Assembly (NCBI GenBank): GCA_002633005.1
Contig: NMRA01000001.1
Span: 3,166,997 to 3,230,996 of the forward strand
Direction: 5' to 3'
DNA: 64,000 nt
DNA from: Phoronis australis
Lineage: Eukaryota > Phoronida > Phoronidae
Position 1 is the stretch's first letter. Each line of letters opens with the position of its first letter. The translations under genes and the position numbers were made by a program. The notes beneath the pieces are model-generated. The model did no database searches. It was not told where the DNA came from and was given only the letters and a program-made list of their open reading frames with translations. Shown here in pieces: positions 24,398 through 36,400 of the stretch.

Positions 24398-27300
24398 GTG
24401 AGAAATATTGGATTTGAACTCCATGTTTGCATACGCTATGGTGTACATGACTTTACAAGAACTGCCATGCGCGGCATTTTGGACATCTTTCGTTGACAGG
24501 AAACACTCGCGTCAAAACCCAATAATTTGTCATCAAATACAGCAACAGAATTTTTTCTTCACAGGCCATTGTTTACGCCCAAAGTGGGCGCCCAGTCACA
24601 TGACATTGCCACACAAATCTCCCTCTCATTGCTCACAAGCAGACAGTCTGATCAGGCATTTATTCTGGGCATGTTAGAGTCCACAATCAACCTACACAGA
24701 TCTATACATCATAGCCATTCCCACATACCTCTTGACATTTCTGGATTTTCAGAACATATGGTGACCATTTGAAGATAGTAAACAGAGGCACAAATATCTA
24801 ACAGCATTAAGATGGGGGAATCTCATTAATCACTCAGCCAGAACCATTAATGATGTTTGTATCAAGAATCAGTTTCACCATTAGACTCGAGTGCTTATGA
24901 ATAATACAAAGAATAAGACCACTTCAAATCCTAAGTTCAAACCGTTTACTTCCCTAGCTCTAAAAGACTTTTGATGCAATTGTCATCAATTTTTCATTAA
25001 ATTCATCTTGCAAAAATCTTCAATCCAGCAAAACGCTCATTTATCAAATTCACTCCAAGTAAGGGGGACTCCTGTGTGCATGAAAAATCTGCATCGGGGG
25101 AAATAACCTTTGATGGAAAAATAACCTTATTTTAATATTCCATCATCAAATCACAGTCTCAGTTCACGTTCAATTCAAGTCTGTACCAGCAACCTAATAT
25201 AGGTTCAAAGCTTATTGGGAACACTAAATCTCACCAATTTAGGACACAACACAACAAACACGTAAAACAATTTTTAGCTTTGTTCATAAAGTCCTCATTA
25301 CCAATAAATACTACATCATTTTTCAGTTATATACGGTACAGCTAACATCAGACAATATTTTCGCAAATTGTGGGAATTCACCTGAGTAATGTTAGAAACT
25401 CTGAAAAACGAGAAAAGATCAATTTCGTCAATTATCTTTGACAGAAATAGGTGACATTTTACCACACCAACTAAAAGCATTTCTGAGCTGTAACAAATTG
25501 AGGTATTTTTCTGAACAGAGCAATATGTACACTTTGATCCATTTTATAAGGATTTCAGGGTATCCAATCTAAGCTACCTCACGAACCATTCAGGTGTTTT
25601 CACTATAGGCAAACTATTTCAGTTTTGTTCGTGAGAACTTTATGAGTATGAAAATGACTGTGGTTCATGAAAAAAATGTGTTCACAACAAAAGACTGAAA
25701 TGAGATGAGTGAAAGATAAAAGAAATACAGGCGAAAAGCACCGCGTTCAGAAAAAAGAACGATGTTTGCGAAATTGTCCTGCAATTCGTGAGAGAGCAGG
25801 ACTGTTTACCCTGAACATTGAATGGTTAAGATGACGTACCTCAGTACAATTCTCTGTGTTCACAGGGAACTGTTCATTTTTGTTCACATCCAGACTCCAT
25901 GCAGTATTCCATTCCATTGCACATTGTATTATAACCTAGAAAACAAACAGACAAGGTGGACCTTAACTTCAGCTAAATATTGCATTCTGTTACACTCCAA
26001 TTTGGACTAATTCAGGCAATAACCTAAACAGTGAATGAAGGGACAGTTTTCTTGAATCAAAAACAAGTGGCAAAGGAACAGAACTGACAAAACTTTAACT
26101 CTAAAAACTGAACAACTCCAGGCTTAACAACCAAAGCTGAGGATTTCAAAACAGACTGACACAGAAGTTATGAAGCATTGTGTGGCATCGGATTTGAATA
26201 CTATCAAGGGAGAACACAGGGACATCATGCGACTGACACACACAAGGGTTGGTTTTTCACAACTATGAGATACGTTGGATTTCTATTCACTTTTAATTAA
26301 ATAAATTAGCAGTGTAAGGCTTGTTAAATAAAATTTGAGCAATTACGGAACATCCTTTTTTTGAAAAATGGCAAAATCAATTCAAATGAAATTCAAATGA
26401 TATGATTTACAAGCACTGTTCTCCTAAATGCTGTTAGAAATTGTTTATTTCTTCCCAACTGCATGAGAAGCTATCAAAATTGTTATTTTTATGACTTTAG
26501 AACCAAAAAACTTGAGAAAGAAAGTCTAGAAATATAGAAGAAAACTTAAAAAATAATGATTATTAAGATTTCACATTATCAATGCTCCTGTCTGTTTCTA
26601 TCTATGAATGCTTTTTTGCTAAGTTAATCAAAAGAGACAATCACATTATCTAATCAATGGCAGATTGGTATAAGGATTGGGGTCAAAAATAAATTCTACA
26701 AGCTTTCTCTTCTCTGAAAGTATTTTAGTTTTTTACTGAGTAAAGTTAAATTGCTTTGCATATATTTGGGTAATGCAGTGGACTTGCTTACTAAAGTTAT
26801 TCATAACTTTAAAAAAGGACTACAGAACAGGTAAAACCCGTATGAAAGTTTACCTTTTTACAGAAGCTTACAACAAATGAAGCCTTTTGATTATGTTACC
26901 CTCTGGAAAAAATAGTGGGCTCACGTTGATTCTCCAAAAGAGTGGATACCCCCAACTTCCAGCTGCACCGATGCTAGCATAAAAAGACAAATGCCTCTCA
27001 AACGCCTGGGACCTTGTATTGCTGTCATTTTGAGATAGGCAAATAATACAATAGTCCCTTTGTCATCCATGATTTTATGAAAGAACCGGTTTCCTCCATT
27101 AAATAACACCAGAAGGTGTTCATTCATTTTATGTCAGCCTTCACTGTCCCTGACATATTGCTTCAATACGAGTAACTTAATACCAGGTTCTCTCAATCAG
27201 GCTCCTTGGATTCTGGCATTTAAAATAACTTCTACTTCACTTGATTGAATTAATTTTTCGAATTAATTTCTTGACAACATGGACTTGTCAGAATGAATCA

Positions 27301-28730
27301 GACTTAGAACTCAGACTCAGAAATAGTCATTCTCGGAGTCGAAACCATGATGTGACTTGACGAGACCGAAAGTGGCACAAGTAACACTTGACAAGACAAG
27401 ACGAGTGATGTTATCTGATCATTTCACACTCTGAATCTTCCATCGATACTGTTAAACTTAAGAAAAGCCGGTTCTAAAGCATTGTGAAAATATAAAGAAA
27501 TGTTATACATACCGTTTAAAGAGTTGTGATTTCGAACAACGAAGTAATTTCTAGAAGTTTTAACCGGTCAAACTGAGATCTCTCGTTCTCTTCCATTTCT
27601 CATTATTGATTTTCTTCTTTACTGCAGGTGGCGCTAAGAAAGAAATCCCTGCGCTCTCTATTGCACTAATTGCAAACTATTTAGTGGGTGGAAAGGAACG
27701 GGTACTTTCGAAACAAAATGACCACGAACGGGAAGCAGTTGCATGAACGCCGCTGCACTGAAAAAAGTGGGGGTTCTAGCCCCACCCCCCACCCCCATCC
27801 CCCCGTGGTCCATCACCCATAGACCGTGGGCGACGGAGTACACTGCGGCTCTTTTCACTTTCCTGCGGGACATCACAGAAGCACGGATATGGCACACGTT
27901 TATACAAGAAGCTCGCGTGTTTGTGGACATAACACAACAGTGCTGAATACGTTCGCACTTCACACTCATGTCCAGTGAGCTAAAAAGAATTCAATTAAAA
28001 TTGCTTTTCTTCTATTCTCGGTTTTGGAATATTGAATTCACGGTTGTTATGCTGTGCTACAAAACTATTTTCCGAAAGTAGAACGCCTGCAGAATTTGAT
28101 TTTTGACAGCTATCATTAGGATCACGTGACCATAACTTTTTAATAAAATTTAGCAAAGGTACATCTTTAGCAAAACCATCATATCAATAACATGAAAATT
28201 TTCGTGCGTTACAAATGTTCAAGATGAAATCTCACAAACGCTGTTACAGTTCTCTATACTATCATTTCGTTTTCGTTTTATAAAAATCATAAAAGATCTA
28301 TTTTTGTAAAAGTGGAAACTTTTACTAACAATTCCTGACAGAGTTTTGAGAACAGTGCATAAAGCACAGTATCTGAAAGTTTCATGTGAATTCGAACAGT
28401 AATTTCTCGGATATGATGTTCCGAAATTAATAGAAAATTGGGCCATTTTTCGAGAGTCCTACATAACCTTAGACACTTCAGCGTATGCTGATGCACCTAT
28501 ATGGGAAACGCTTGAGCAAAATTTTCCTTGTCTAAACACATTGTTTTGATTTAAGGGGCTTGGGCCTAGTACGAGCACATAAAACTACGGTAAAGAAATT
28601 CTCACACTGCGAAAGCGTACTGACTGAACGTGTTATTGTGATGTCATTCGGATAACATGATTACAAATACGGTCTGTGATTATTTCCGAATAGCCATGAA
28701 AACTTTTCCTCATCGAATAGTTAGTCTTGA
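24398..28730. other. Non-coding stretch between the MADF exon and the amidohydrolase-like gene
   Basis: Many short chance frames but none with splice signals or recognisable motifs. A C-rich repeat near 27756-27830 resembles 22201-22260. Confidence 0.45.
27756..27830 (+). repeat. Dispersed C-rich repeat, copy 2
   Basis: ACTGAAAAAAGTGGGGGTTCTAGCCC followed by C runs and CGTGGTCCATCACCCATAG. Same family as 22201-22260. Confidence 0.5.
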
Positions 28731-28733
28731 ACA

Positions 28734-28739
28734 TTTATT
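28734..28739 (-). terminator. Candidate polyadenylation signal of the amidohydrolase-like gene
   Basis: AATAAA on the minus strand (TTTATT on plus), about 215 nt after the stop codon at 28955, in a sensible position for a 3' UTR end. Confidence 0.45.
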
Positions 28740-28954
28740 GTTGCTCGAGGTTAAGTGAAGCTCAGTGGCCAAAAGCTTGGTTAATTTATTACAAATTAAA
28801 AAGTTATCAACATGCTCAAAAGTGAGGCAAAACAAGTCTCGAGGTAGCCTATAGTGCACGAGTTTGAAAACGACAATGCTCAATTACACAACTTAAAACA
28901 AAAACTTAAGTCCAACAACTGCAACTTTGTTTTCATTTGAGGCTATTCTGAACT

Positions 28955-30055
28955 TTAAGCAAATCTTTTTATCGAGAGCAGAAACAAAGACGTTCCCAAA
29001 TGCAGGTTACGAGAGACATGTGAAGCACCAATGGAATTATTGCTTTCGTTCGAGTCACACATCCGAAGTCGCGAAGGTTGTAGTTTAGTTCGTCTTTTAT
29101 AATTTTCATCCATAAATTCGTGAATCGCCTTCGCTAACGCTTTTCCGTAAGGAACGCCCTTCTTTTCATTCATCAGAATCATCGGGGATTCTATCTGTAT
29201 CCCGTCTATATCACCGACCATTTGCGATCCGTAGACATACGTGTTGTAACCTCCTCTGTAGTAACCCCCGGGATTTGGCAGAGGGTAACTTGGGGACGGT
29301 GTACTTTTGTAGCCTTTGTTTTCGAGAAAATACCCAAGGCTCAAGTTTCCGCTCAAAAATTCATCAAAGTCTTTGTCGAGATTTCTCTCGGCCAGGTATC
29401 TGATAGACGAGTCTTTGTAGGTATAGTTGCCACTAATAAGATCGCCAGTTTGTATCCTGTAGCCTAGTTCGACCCAGTTCTCCCGATGTCTCTGCCGGTG
29501 AATGTCGAAAAAAATTGACCGAGCCTTTACACGTTGCTTAGCTTGGAGAATGAACATGGAAAATTCGTGCCACGCAATTGAAGCTTCGTAATTATAAAAA
29601 GATGCCTGGTCCAGTGGGCGATTGGCGTCCAACTTCGAGCGATGCAAATTGTTTAAGACCACGTGCGGGCGCTGTCCCCTCAGAACCCTCAGTTCGTTAG
29701 CTACAATCAACGTCAAGTTCCTCGTAAATTCGTCTTGCCTTGTTACGATAAGTTTACACGTTGCATTAGAATTAGATTCGCACGGTTGATGAGAGTATTC
29801 ACACTCTTGAGTTTTCTCGTTGAAGCAACCTGTAGGTCCGCGATCAGGAATGGTACTTGGCTTCATAAAACCCCCGTGTGGGGATGCGAGTATTATGTTT
29901 GATTCTTCATCACCTTCTTGGTACTCAATATAACGATTCTTGCCATAGATAACGGAATAACAATCGTCATTGTCATCGGCAAATATAACTTGATTACTCC
30001 CACTATATGTTAGAAGGAATACGATCATCTTCACAAACATGTGACCAGACGCCAT
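28955..30055 (-). CDS. Secreted N-formylglutamate amidohydrolase-like protein, intronless
   Basis: Single-exon ORF of 366 aa from ATG 30055 (context ACCATGG; the frame stays open four codons upstream with no better ATG). The N-terminus reads as a signal peptide (MIVFLLTYSG then NQVIFA) followed by an acidic mature start. FGase-fold motifs: SPHGG in place of the bacterial PHAG/PHSG, NNLHRSKLDANRP (N-x-HR-x-x-D-x-NR) and FFDIHRQRH (D-x-H). Several Asn-x-Ser/Thr sequons and about six cysteines suit an extracellular protein. Bacterial family members hydrolyse N-formylglutamate in histidine breakdown; the secreted animal version has no known substrate that I can state. A TTTAAATA box about 45 bp upstream and an AATAAA about 215 bp downstream frame a compact gene. 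Lack of introns could mean retroposition or ancient horizontal transfer. Confidence 0.85.
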   Translation of the reverse strand: MASGHMFVKMIVFLLTYSGSNQVIFADDNDDCYSVIYGKNRYIEYQEGDEESNIILASPHGGFMKPSTIPDRGPTGCFNEKTQECEYSHQPCESNSNATCKLIVTRQDEFTRNLTLIVANELRVLRGQRPHVVLNNLHRSKLDANRPLDQASFYNYEASIAWHEFSMFILQAKQRVKARSIFFDIHRQRHRENWVELGYRIQTGDLISGNYTYKDSSIRYLAERNLDKDFDEFLSGNLSLGYFLENKGYKSTPSPSYPLPNPGGYYRGGYNTYVYGSQMVGDIDGIQIESPMILMNEKKGVPYGKALAKAIHEFMDENYKRRTKLQPSRLRMCDSNESNNSIGASHVSRNLHLGTSLFLLSIKRFA

Positions 30056-30093
30056 GGTACAATACAAAGTAGCGAGAGGGATTGAGGTTCTTA

Positions 30094-30106
30094 TCTTATT
30101 TAAACT
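30094..30106 (-). promoter_or_regulatory. TATA-like box upstream of the amidohydrolase-like gene
   Basis: On the minus strand the sequence reads GTTTAAATAAGATAAG about 40-50 bp before the ATG at 30055, so the 5' UTR would be very short. Position and composition fit a TATA box, but AT-rich sequence is common here. Confidence 0.3.
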
Positions 30107-30177
30107 CTAGTAAACTTTAATCTTTATTAATGTCGTCTCAACAGCAATTGCCCCGGTTATTGGCTGGGTCGGTCAAC

Positions 30178-30288
30178 TATAATTAGCATTTTTATCGGAG
30201 CAAAAACAAGATGACCTCACAATTTCTTTGTCGCCAAAGTTTGTTTGTGAGGCCGCAGTACGAGACGGATGTGGAATGCTGTTAAAGG
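30178..30288 (+). repeat. Copy 1 of a duplicated 110-bp segment
   Basis: Near-identical to 30775-30883 (a few single-base differences including one A in a homopolymer). The sequences differ after the shared end GGAATGCTGTTAA. On the minus strand a frame reads HPSRTAASQTNFGDKEIV, so it may derive from a coding element. Confidence 0.8.
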
Positions 30289-30612
30289 CGAAGGCAACCT
30301 TTTTCCATGTCATTTTGAGCTAAAATAAGGTTGGTTGGTTATCCTAGACATATTTTCCACTTAATTACAGCTTTTCGTAATTTTATTAATTACTCGTCCG
30401 CTACTGCGGAAGTGACGTTTTAGGAGGCAAGCGTTTCCCGCCACTTGGTTTTGCGTTGACTTTACCCTGCGAATCTGTTCTATTCTACTTTTGTTTTGTG
30501 CTGTTTTTCAACAATTGTCGCCACCACTTTCCATCGACGAGTATTCTGCGGCAAGATAGGTTAGTAGAGAACTCAACTACGTTGGACTTAGGGATTTTTT
30601 AGTGTATTGTAA

Positions 30613-30756
30613 GCTAAAAATGACTGGAGTGACAGTAGTGTGAGTGACGGAGACCTTGTTCACAGCAGTGGTGACGAGGAATTTTTTCACGGACATTCAG
30701 TGGGTGGGTACATGTTTGAGCCCGAGTGTAACGAGGCAGAGTACGCACAGGCATAG
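30613..30756 (+). pseudogene. P2X7-type (P2RX7-like) domain N-terminal fragment
   Basis: Frame without an ATG: NDWSDSSVSDGDLVHSSGDE then GGYMFEPECNEAEY and a stop. The acidic Ser/Asp lead followed by G-Y-M-F-E-P-E is typical of the P2X7-like intracellular-domain proteins that are multiplied in many invertebrate genomes, often with transposons. The rest of the domain is absent; the single-base gap at 30774 follows closely, so the fragment may be cut by an assembly join rather than truly broken. Confidence 0.4.
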
Positions 30757-30774
30757 GCAGCTGTTGAGAAAAAN

Positions 30775-30883
30775 ACTATAATTAGCATTTTTATTGGAGC
30801 AAAACAAGATGACCTCACAATTTCTTTGTCGCCAAAGTTTGTTTGTGAGGCCGCAGTACGAGACGGATGTGGAATGCTGTTAA
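30775..30883 (+). repeat. Copy 2 of the duplicated 110-bp segment, next to an N
   Basis: Starts immediately after the single N at 30774 and repeats 30178-30288. Either a local duplication within a repeat element or an assembly join between two reads of the same locus. Confidence 0.8.
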
Positions 30884-30889
30884 CCAGCA

Positions 30890-33030
30890 CAGGCTGCATG
30901 CAATAGTTGGCGGGAAATGTCACGGTTACTGAAGAATGGTTTTTACAAAAATACTTCATACTTAATAAATCTAAGGATTTGAACATTAAGAGAAAGCACT
31001 TCGTTACGCATGAGTACAGTAAAACAAGACACGTATCTGAAATATTTTACAATTCCACGGAGCAACATCTGGTGTTCTCTTCCAAATAACGGGTGGGTAG
31101 TAGCCGCTATACTTTCAACACAATACATAAAACCAGGAAGAGATAACCAGGACTGGTTATCTCTTCCTGATAAAACCAAGTAAGTCTAGACAATGCCAAC
31201 CAAGACAACACACCACCTGGCGAAAAATCGTAAAAACACCACCGGAATACAGCTGACCTGCCACTCGTGTCGGCCGCACGTCTCTGTTAACTTCAACGGG
31301 GTAAGAGTCTTCCCTATCGTCATGCTTGAGGCGATAAAGGACGGCAGTGACCCGACAGTCTGACTAATGAAAAAATGAGATGGCAATCGGTTTTCTATCA
31401 GTTTGACGGGCAATATCAGTAGCAAAATGATTTCTTTTCTTGTATTAAAATATTCCCCACGGTCGGCAGTCTGTGTCATGCTCATGATAAAGAGCGTACC
31501 TCGGGAAACATGGAGAATATTTTAATATATTTTAGTACCAATGTTCGTCCTTTTACTTTATACTATTTTACTCTCCTTCACCGTCGGTACTGCACGACAT
31601 TCCAACACCTATTTTGTTTATTTCATTTGTTACACGGAAAGAACACAAACGGGGATTTTACGATGTCTGTCAAAATACGCCCTGGTATTTATACAATGAA
31701 TGACGTTCGTTACGTCATAACCATGTATTTCGAGAAGAAAAACTGCAGCAAAATTTTTTGAACCGAAAAATCTCCGATGAAACGTTGAAATTTCAAGAGC
31801 TCTTCATGACAACTCGCAAGAGAGCTCGAATGGGTTCCCATGAAGATTCCAGGCACAAGGTAAAGGATTGTGGATCATAGGGCAGGTGCATTTCGACCTG
31901 TTCAGTAACAGGCTTAAAAACAAAAGTAGAACTAGGTTTTACTCTCGTAAAATTGGCCTCACAATATTCCTTACCGTTACCAACATAAGTCACAGAAAAT
32001 GCGTATGCTATGATTTCGAATTCGCAATTTTAGAATCGACCAACTCCAATGGCAATGAAGTCTGGGGTGTTTTTTTTGAGTCATTGATGGTTTCGATGCA
32101 CTTGTTGGTAACGGAAACAGAATCGTATCAGGGTCTAAGGAATATTGTGAGACCGATTTTATGAGAGCAAATGGTCTAATTAAATATCCGGTCAGTTTAA
32201 CTAGATGAATGGAACAAATTGAGAATCACAATGATCATTTTTTGTCGGTTTAATCTGTTTTAATTACAGTTCCTTTGTATCAAAAATGTTGCGTTTTCAT
32301 ATTTCTGTGTTTTAAGGGTTTAGTCCCATACAGATTCAGTTTTCGCAATTTAAAATTATAATCTCTTGCACAAAATAACGAAACAAATCATCAGAATCAC
32401 TTGACTGACTGATCACCGAAACTTTCGTAATAACTCTCACAGATTTTTAAAGCCGCAGGCAGCGCCACCTCTGAAAAAGCATTGTTTTGGTACATGTTTT
32501 GGGGTGCAATACGGCGAGTTATCGTGCCAAATTTAATTGCCCAGGACGAAATCATCGACCAATCATTAACAGTAGGATTCACTGCCGCTAACGTTAAGAG
32601 TTATTCCATCGGATGAATTAAGGGGCACAGAACAGTTCTCACTGGGGTTTGCCTATCAGAACACATGTCAATGGACTCGTCACCTTTATTCACTCTGTCA
32701 AAATGCAAAGAATGAAAAGTTTTGAGTCTTTTCACATCACAAGCCCTACAGATGAGCACAGAAACTTTATTCTCTCGTGTATTTTTTTTACCATTTCACT
32801 CCTACTGAAAAGCAAGTTAGACTAAGAAAAAGGGGCAAGAAACACAAAATCGGCACTTTTCACCCCAAAAGTACCACTTCAATGCGAATGTTCGACGAAA
32901 GCCAATATTAGATTCTGAAAGAAAATTTCCCACCAATTCCAAAAATGGGGCCCAAAAATACTGTCAACACATTAGTTATTTTGCAAATCTGGCTTGCTTG
33001 AGGGGTACCTGAAATCGCAGCCAATTTCTC
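30890..33030. other. Intergenic region between the amidohydrolase-like gene and TSSK
   Basis: No gene supported. The phrase GAGACCGATTTTATGAGAG at about 32150 with its upstream 50 bp recurs at about 14080-14150, marking an old dispersed repeat. Two opposite promoters (amidohydrolase leftwards, TSSK rightwards) are expected in or near this interval. Confidence 0.45.
31134..31170. repeat. Perfect short palindrome
   Basis: CAGGAAGAGATAACCAG, a 2-bp centre GA, then CTGGTTATCTCTTCCTG: an inverted repeat of 17 bp with no mismatch. Confidence 0.85.
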
Positions 33031-33031
33031 A

Positions 33032-33044
33032 GTTGCCATGCAAC
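33032..33044 (+). promoter_or_regulatory. X-box-like RFX palindrome upstream of TSSK
   Basis: GTTGCCATGCAAC is a perfect 5-bp inverted repeat with a 3-bp centre and is one base short of the classic X-box GTTGCCATGGCAAC. It lies about 390 bp upstream of the first visible TSSK exon. RFX factors drive ciliary and spermatid genes; that this site is used is inference. Confidence 0.4.
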
Positions 33045-33425
33045 ACGGGGAAGTGGCCGTCATCTTGAAGAAGAGTGCAGCTACTGTAGAGCAAAAGGTC
33101 TTTTTTCATTCTCAGCATCTTCACAAATACAAACAGCCTACATGCAATGTCTACCTAAAAATGCCACCAAGCCTGGCCTACCCATTGGTTTTAATATTTT
33201 GGGACTTCAAATTGGCGACGACCGCAGCCTATTTGTTCAGTGCCACCTTCGCGCTGCATGAAATTTTAAAACGGTCTATGCCAATTCATTCCCTGGCTGC
33301 TTTAAGTTTCCAAAATTCTTATTTGAAACTGAAAGATTCTGCCTATTGCAAAAGTCAACGGACGAACGATATCGTAACCGACAACGGAGACGGACCGTTT
33401 ATTAACATTTTCTTTTTAACGGCAG

Positions 33426-36400
33426 ATAGAACCTTCTATAACCGACCAACTTGCGAAATACTCACAGGAAGTGGAACCAGTGAACTGGAAACACAAGAAT
33501 GGCACGACATCTCTAATTGGCTATCGACCCACTTATAGAGCCATGCTTGCTCAAAGGGGTCTTTTAGTTAAGGATACCATCGGTTCCGGAAGTTATTCTA
33601 AAGTAAAGTCGGCCTTAAACGAACAAGGCGAGCGGTTAGCTGTGAAGATCATCGACAGAGCCAAAGCGCCGAAAGATTTTCAAGAGCGATTTCTTCCCCG
33701 CGAGTTGGAAGTGTGGCCAGTAGTAAAACATTGTAACATCATTCGAATGCACGACCATTTTCAGGATAGTCGGTAAGAGGAATTGCGTAGACAGGGTGGA
33801 TGCAAAATAGTGAAGTGGTAATTAATAAATAAACATGTTTGACCAATAACACATGGCACATGTTAGTTTTGGATCACGTAGAATTGCAAACATTGCCAAT
33901 CCATTATAACTTTTCTCTGCCTATCTATCAAAGTAACGTATGCGCCTCGTCTTATTTTGCAATAGGCGTAACATGTTAGAGGGCAAGGGGACAAGCGACC
34001 ACTGACCCTGCCGAAATTACCAAAAATCTGTTTGGAGTCGCGGTTTTCATACTCATAATTTTTGGTTAATAAAAACGAACAAGAAGCAAACGATTTATTT
34101 ATTATATTGGAACCTCAAATATTAGTTTAAAACTAATGTTTAAATTCAAATTAAAAAAATAAACGCTCATTCTGGAAGAGTTGAGTGTTGTGAGAAACGT
34201 TAGTGAAATTCTTTTGAGATAAAAAATCGGAATTATTCAATAAAAGTTACTCTGTGTCCTGCTCATTTAAGTAATTCAGGTCACTTGTGAATCATTAAAG
34301 AAGGGGCGGGGGGAGGATACAAAGGAGAGAACTAAATCGGTGACAGTTGTGACATGGCACCATTTTTCAGGGTTGCAAGAAACCCTGGATCAATCAATTC
34401 CACAACTGTACCAGGAAGCAGGGGGGGACCTTTTTGACATGCTTTCAATACCGCGAGTTTGCGTTTCCATGCCAAGAATTGTGCGATGACACTTGACTTA
34501 CCTCAAAATCCAGCTGCTGACTGGTGCTTTGGTAATTGGCCCAATTATATTGCACACTCAGTGGAATTAATGAGGAACATTAAACAAACGTTTTAGGTTC
34601 CAAAGTCACATTTCTTGTCCAATTTCAAAATTCAAAAACCTGATCACGTGTGCTTTTCACAAACTATTCAAATGTGCTATTTACAAACTTTAAAAACGAA
34701 CTCTTAAAAATACTATTGTCGCCCCATTGTGTTTATGATGGATCTTATATTATCTAAAGAACGATGACATCAGCAGCCTAAGACGATGCTATTACTCACA
34801 ACAGCATGTTGTCTTTGATCTAAAGCGTTAGATTCTGTGGTGTGGTAACAGGTCGAGTTGCCCAATTTCGACAGGTTACGGTGTCAACATAGGGTTCTTT
34901 TCGTGTCATTTTACTCGATAAACACTTATGGATCAACTGGAGTTCAATGTTTTAACTGCTCGATTCGTCACTTCAAACTGGGCTGCGTTCCGTAAAACCA
35001 CGACACCAGCCTCGCACTTCCGGTGAGAAATCTTCGCTTATGAAACGGAACCAGCGAAATTATCCCCAAAAGTCAACATCCCAACATCACCGACCCGTCA
35101 ATTCAGTGACTGCCATTTTGCTTATAGTTGTGATAGTAAGGTCTTGAGCATATTCGCCAAACACTCGCGTGATTTCGCGTGGTCTTGCGTGATCTTGCTT
35201 ACCTCTCAACGGAACGCTCTCCAGATTTATAGAGTCGGTAGGATTGTGTTGACACGTGATGGAAAGGTGCTGATCATGTCTGATCTAGGACTTGAACTGG
35301 TCCTAGGTTTGATTTAATATCATGATCACTTACAATTCTTACTTTTGCAGGAGGGTATATATGATCATCGAGTATGCATCTGGTGGTGATGCCCTGCGCT
35401 ATGTCCAAAAGACAGGCGCCCTAACGGAGCACATGGCGAGGTCGTGGGTCCATCAGGTTTGTGACGCAGTGCGCTACCTCCATGACATGAACATTACGCA
35501 CAGGGATTTGAAATTGGAAAATTTGTTGCTGGATTCCAACAGAAATATCAAAATATGTGATTTTGGTTTCGTAAAGACAAAGTGCTCTATGGGAGAGTTG
35601 AGTAAGACGTTCTGCGGCTCCAAGTCCTACGCAGCGCCAGAGATATTGCAAGGCGAACCGTATGAACCAAAGAAAGCAGACATCTGGGCAATCGGGGTCA
35701 TTCTGTTTATACTGGTCACAGGAAAAATGCCGTTCGACGAGAGCAAAGGAAACGCACATCTCCTCGAAGAGCATAAGAAATTACTTCTGTACTGGCCTCG
35801 GGTGAGCAGATGAATTTGACTTTCGACGAATGTTTACATTTTTGGCTTTTCTTACTCAAACAGCATTAGTAGCACAATAGCCATTATTTCGGTAGCTTGT
35901 GTGGCCAGAGATGTATCTTTGGTAGTTTGGGTATTTTGGCAATGAAGAACAGCAACTTTGAAAACATCCGAGAAGACGCATAAATGAGGAAATAATTGTT
36001 CACATGCGTTAGGCTACTCTACCTATAACAGTGTCAAGGATCACTGCCATCAAATGATTGGTCAGTGATCGAGTGTGGTTGTCACTAGGGATGTTATAAT
36101 AGTCGAAAAGACAATTTTAATGTTTTTTCAGTTTTCAGTCAAGCGCCGCAAATCACAACACTTTGTTACAGTGATACCGAAAGATTTTAAAGTATGTCTA
36201 TGTGCATCAATGTTCATTTCGTGCTTTTTTCAATTTTAGATATTTTGTTATTGATTTCCTTTAAGAAGGGAAATTAAGTTCATAGTCTTCTTTCTTTTTA
36301 GGGTCCTCGGAAAGTGTCCTCCGAATGTAAATCGTTGATTCGTTATTGTTTTGCTTTTGATTGGCGAACTCGTCCAACCATCAGTGATGTTCTGGCGCAC

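Noticed and set aside
31186-31485. Minus-strand 99-codon ORF
   Set aside because: No domain, signal or splice context recognised; open by chance.
33038-33538. 166-codon plus-strand ORF before and over the first TSSK exon
   Set aside because: Frame differs from the TSSK kinase frame where they overlap, and the translation has no motif; probably chance in upstream sequence.
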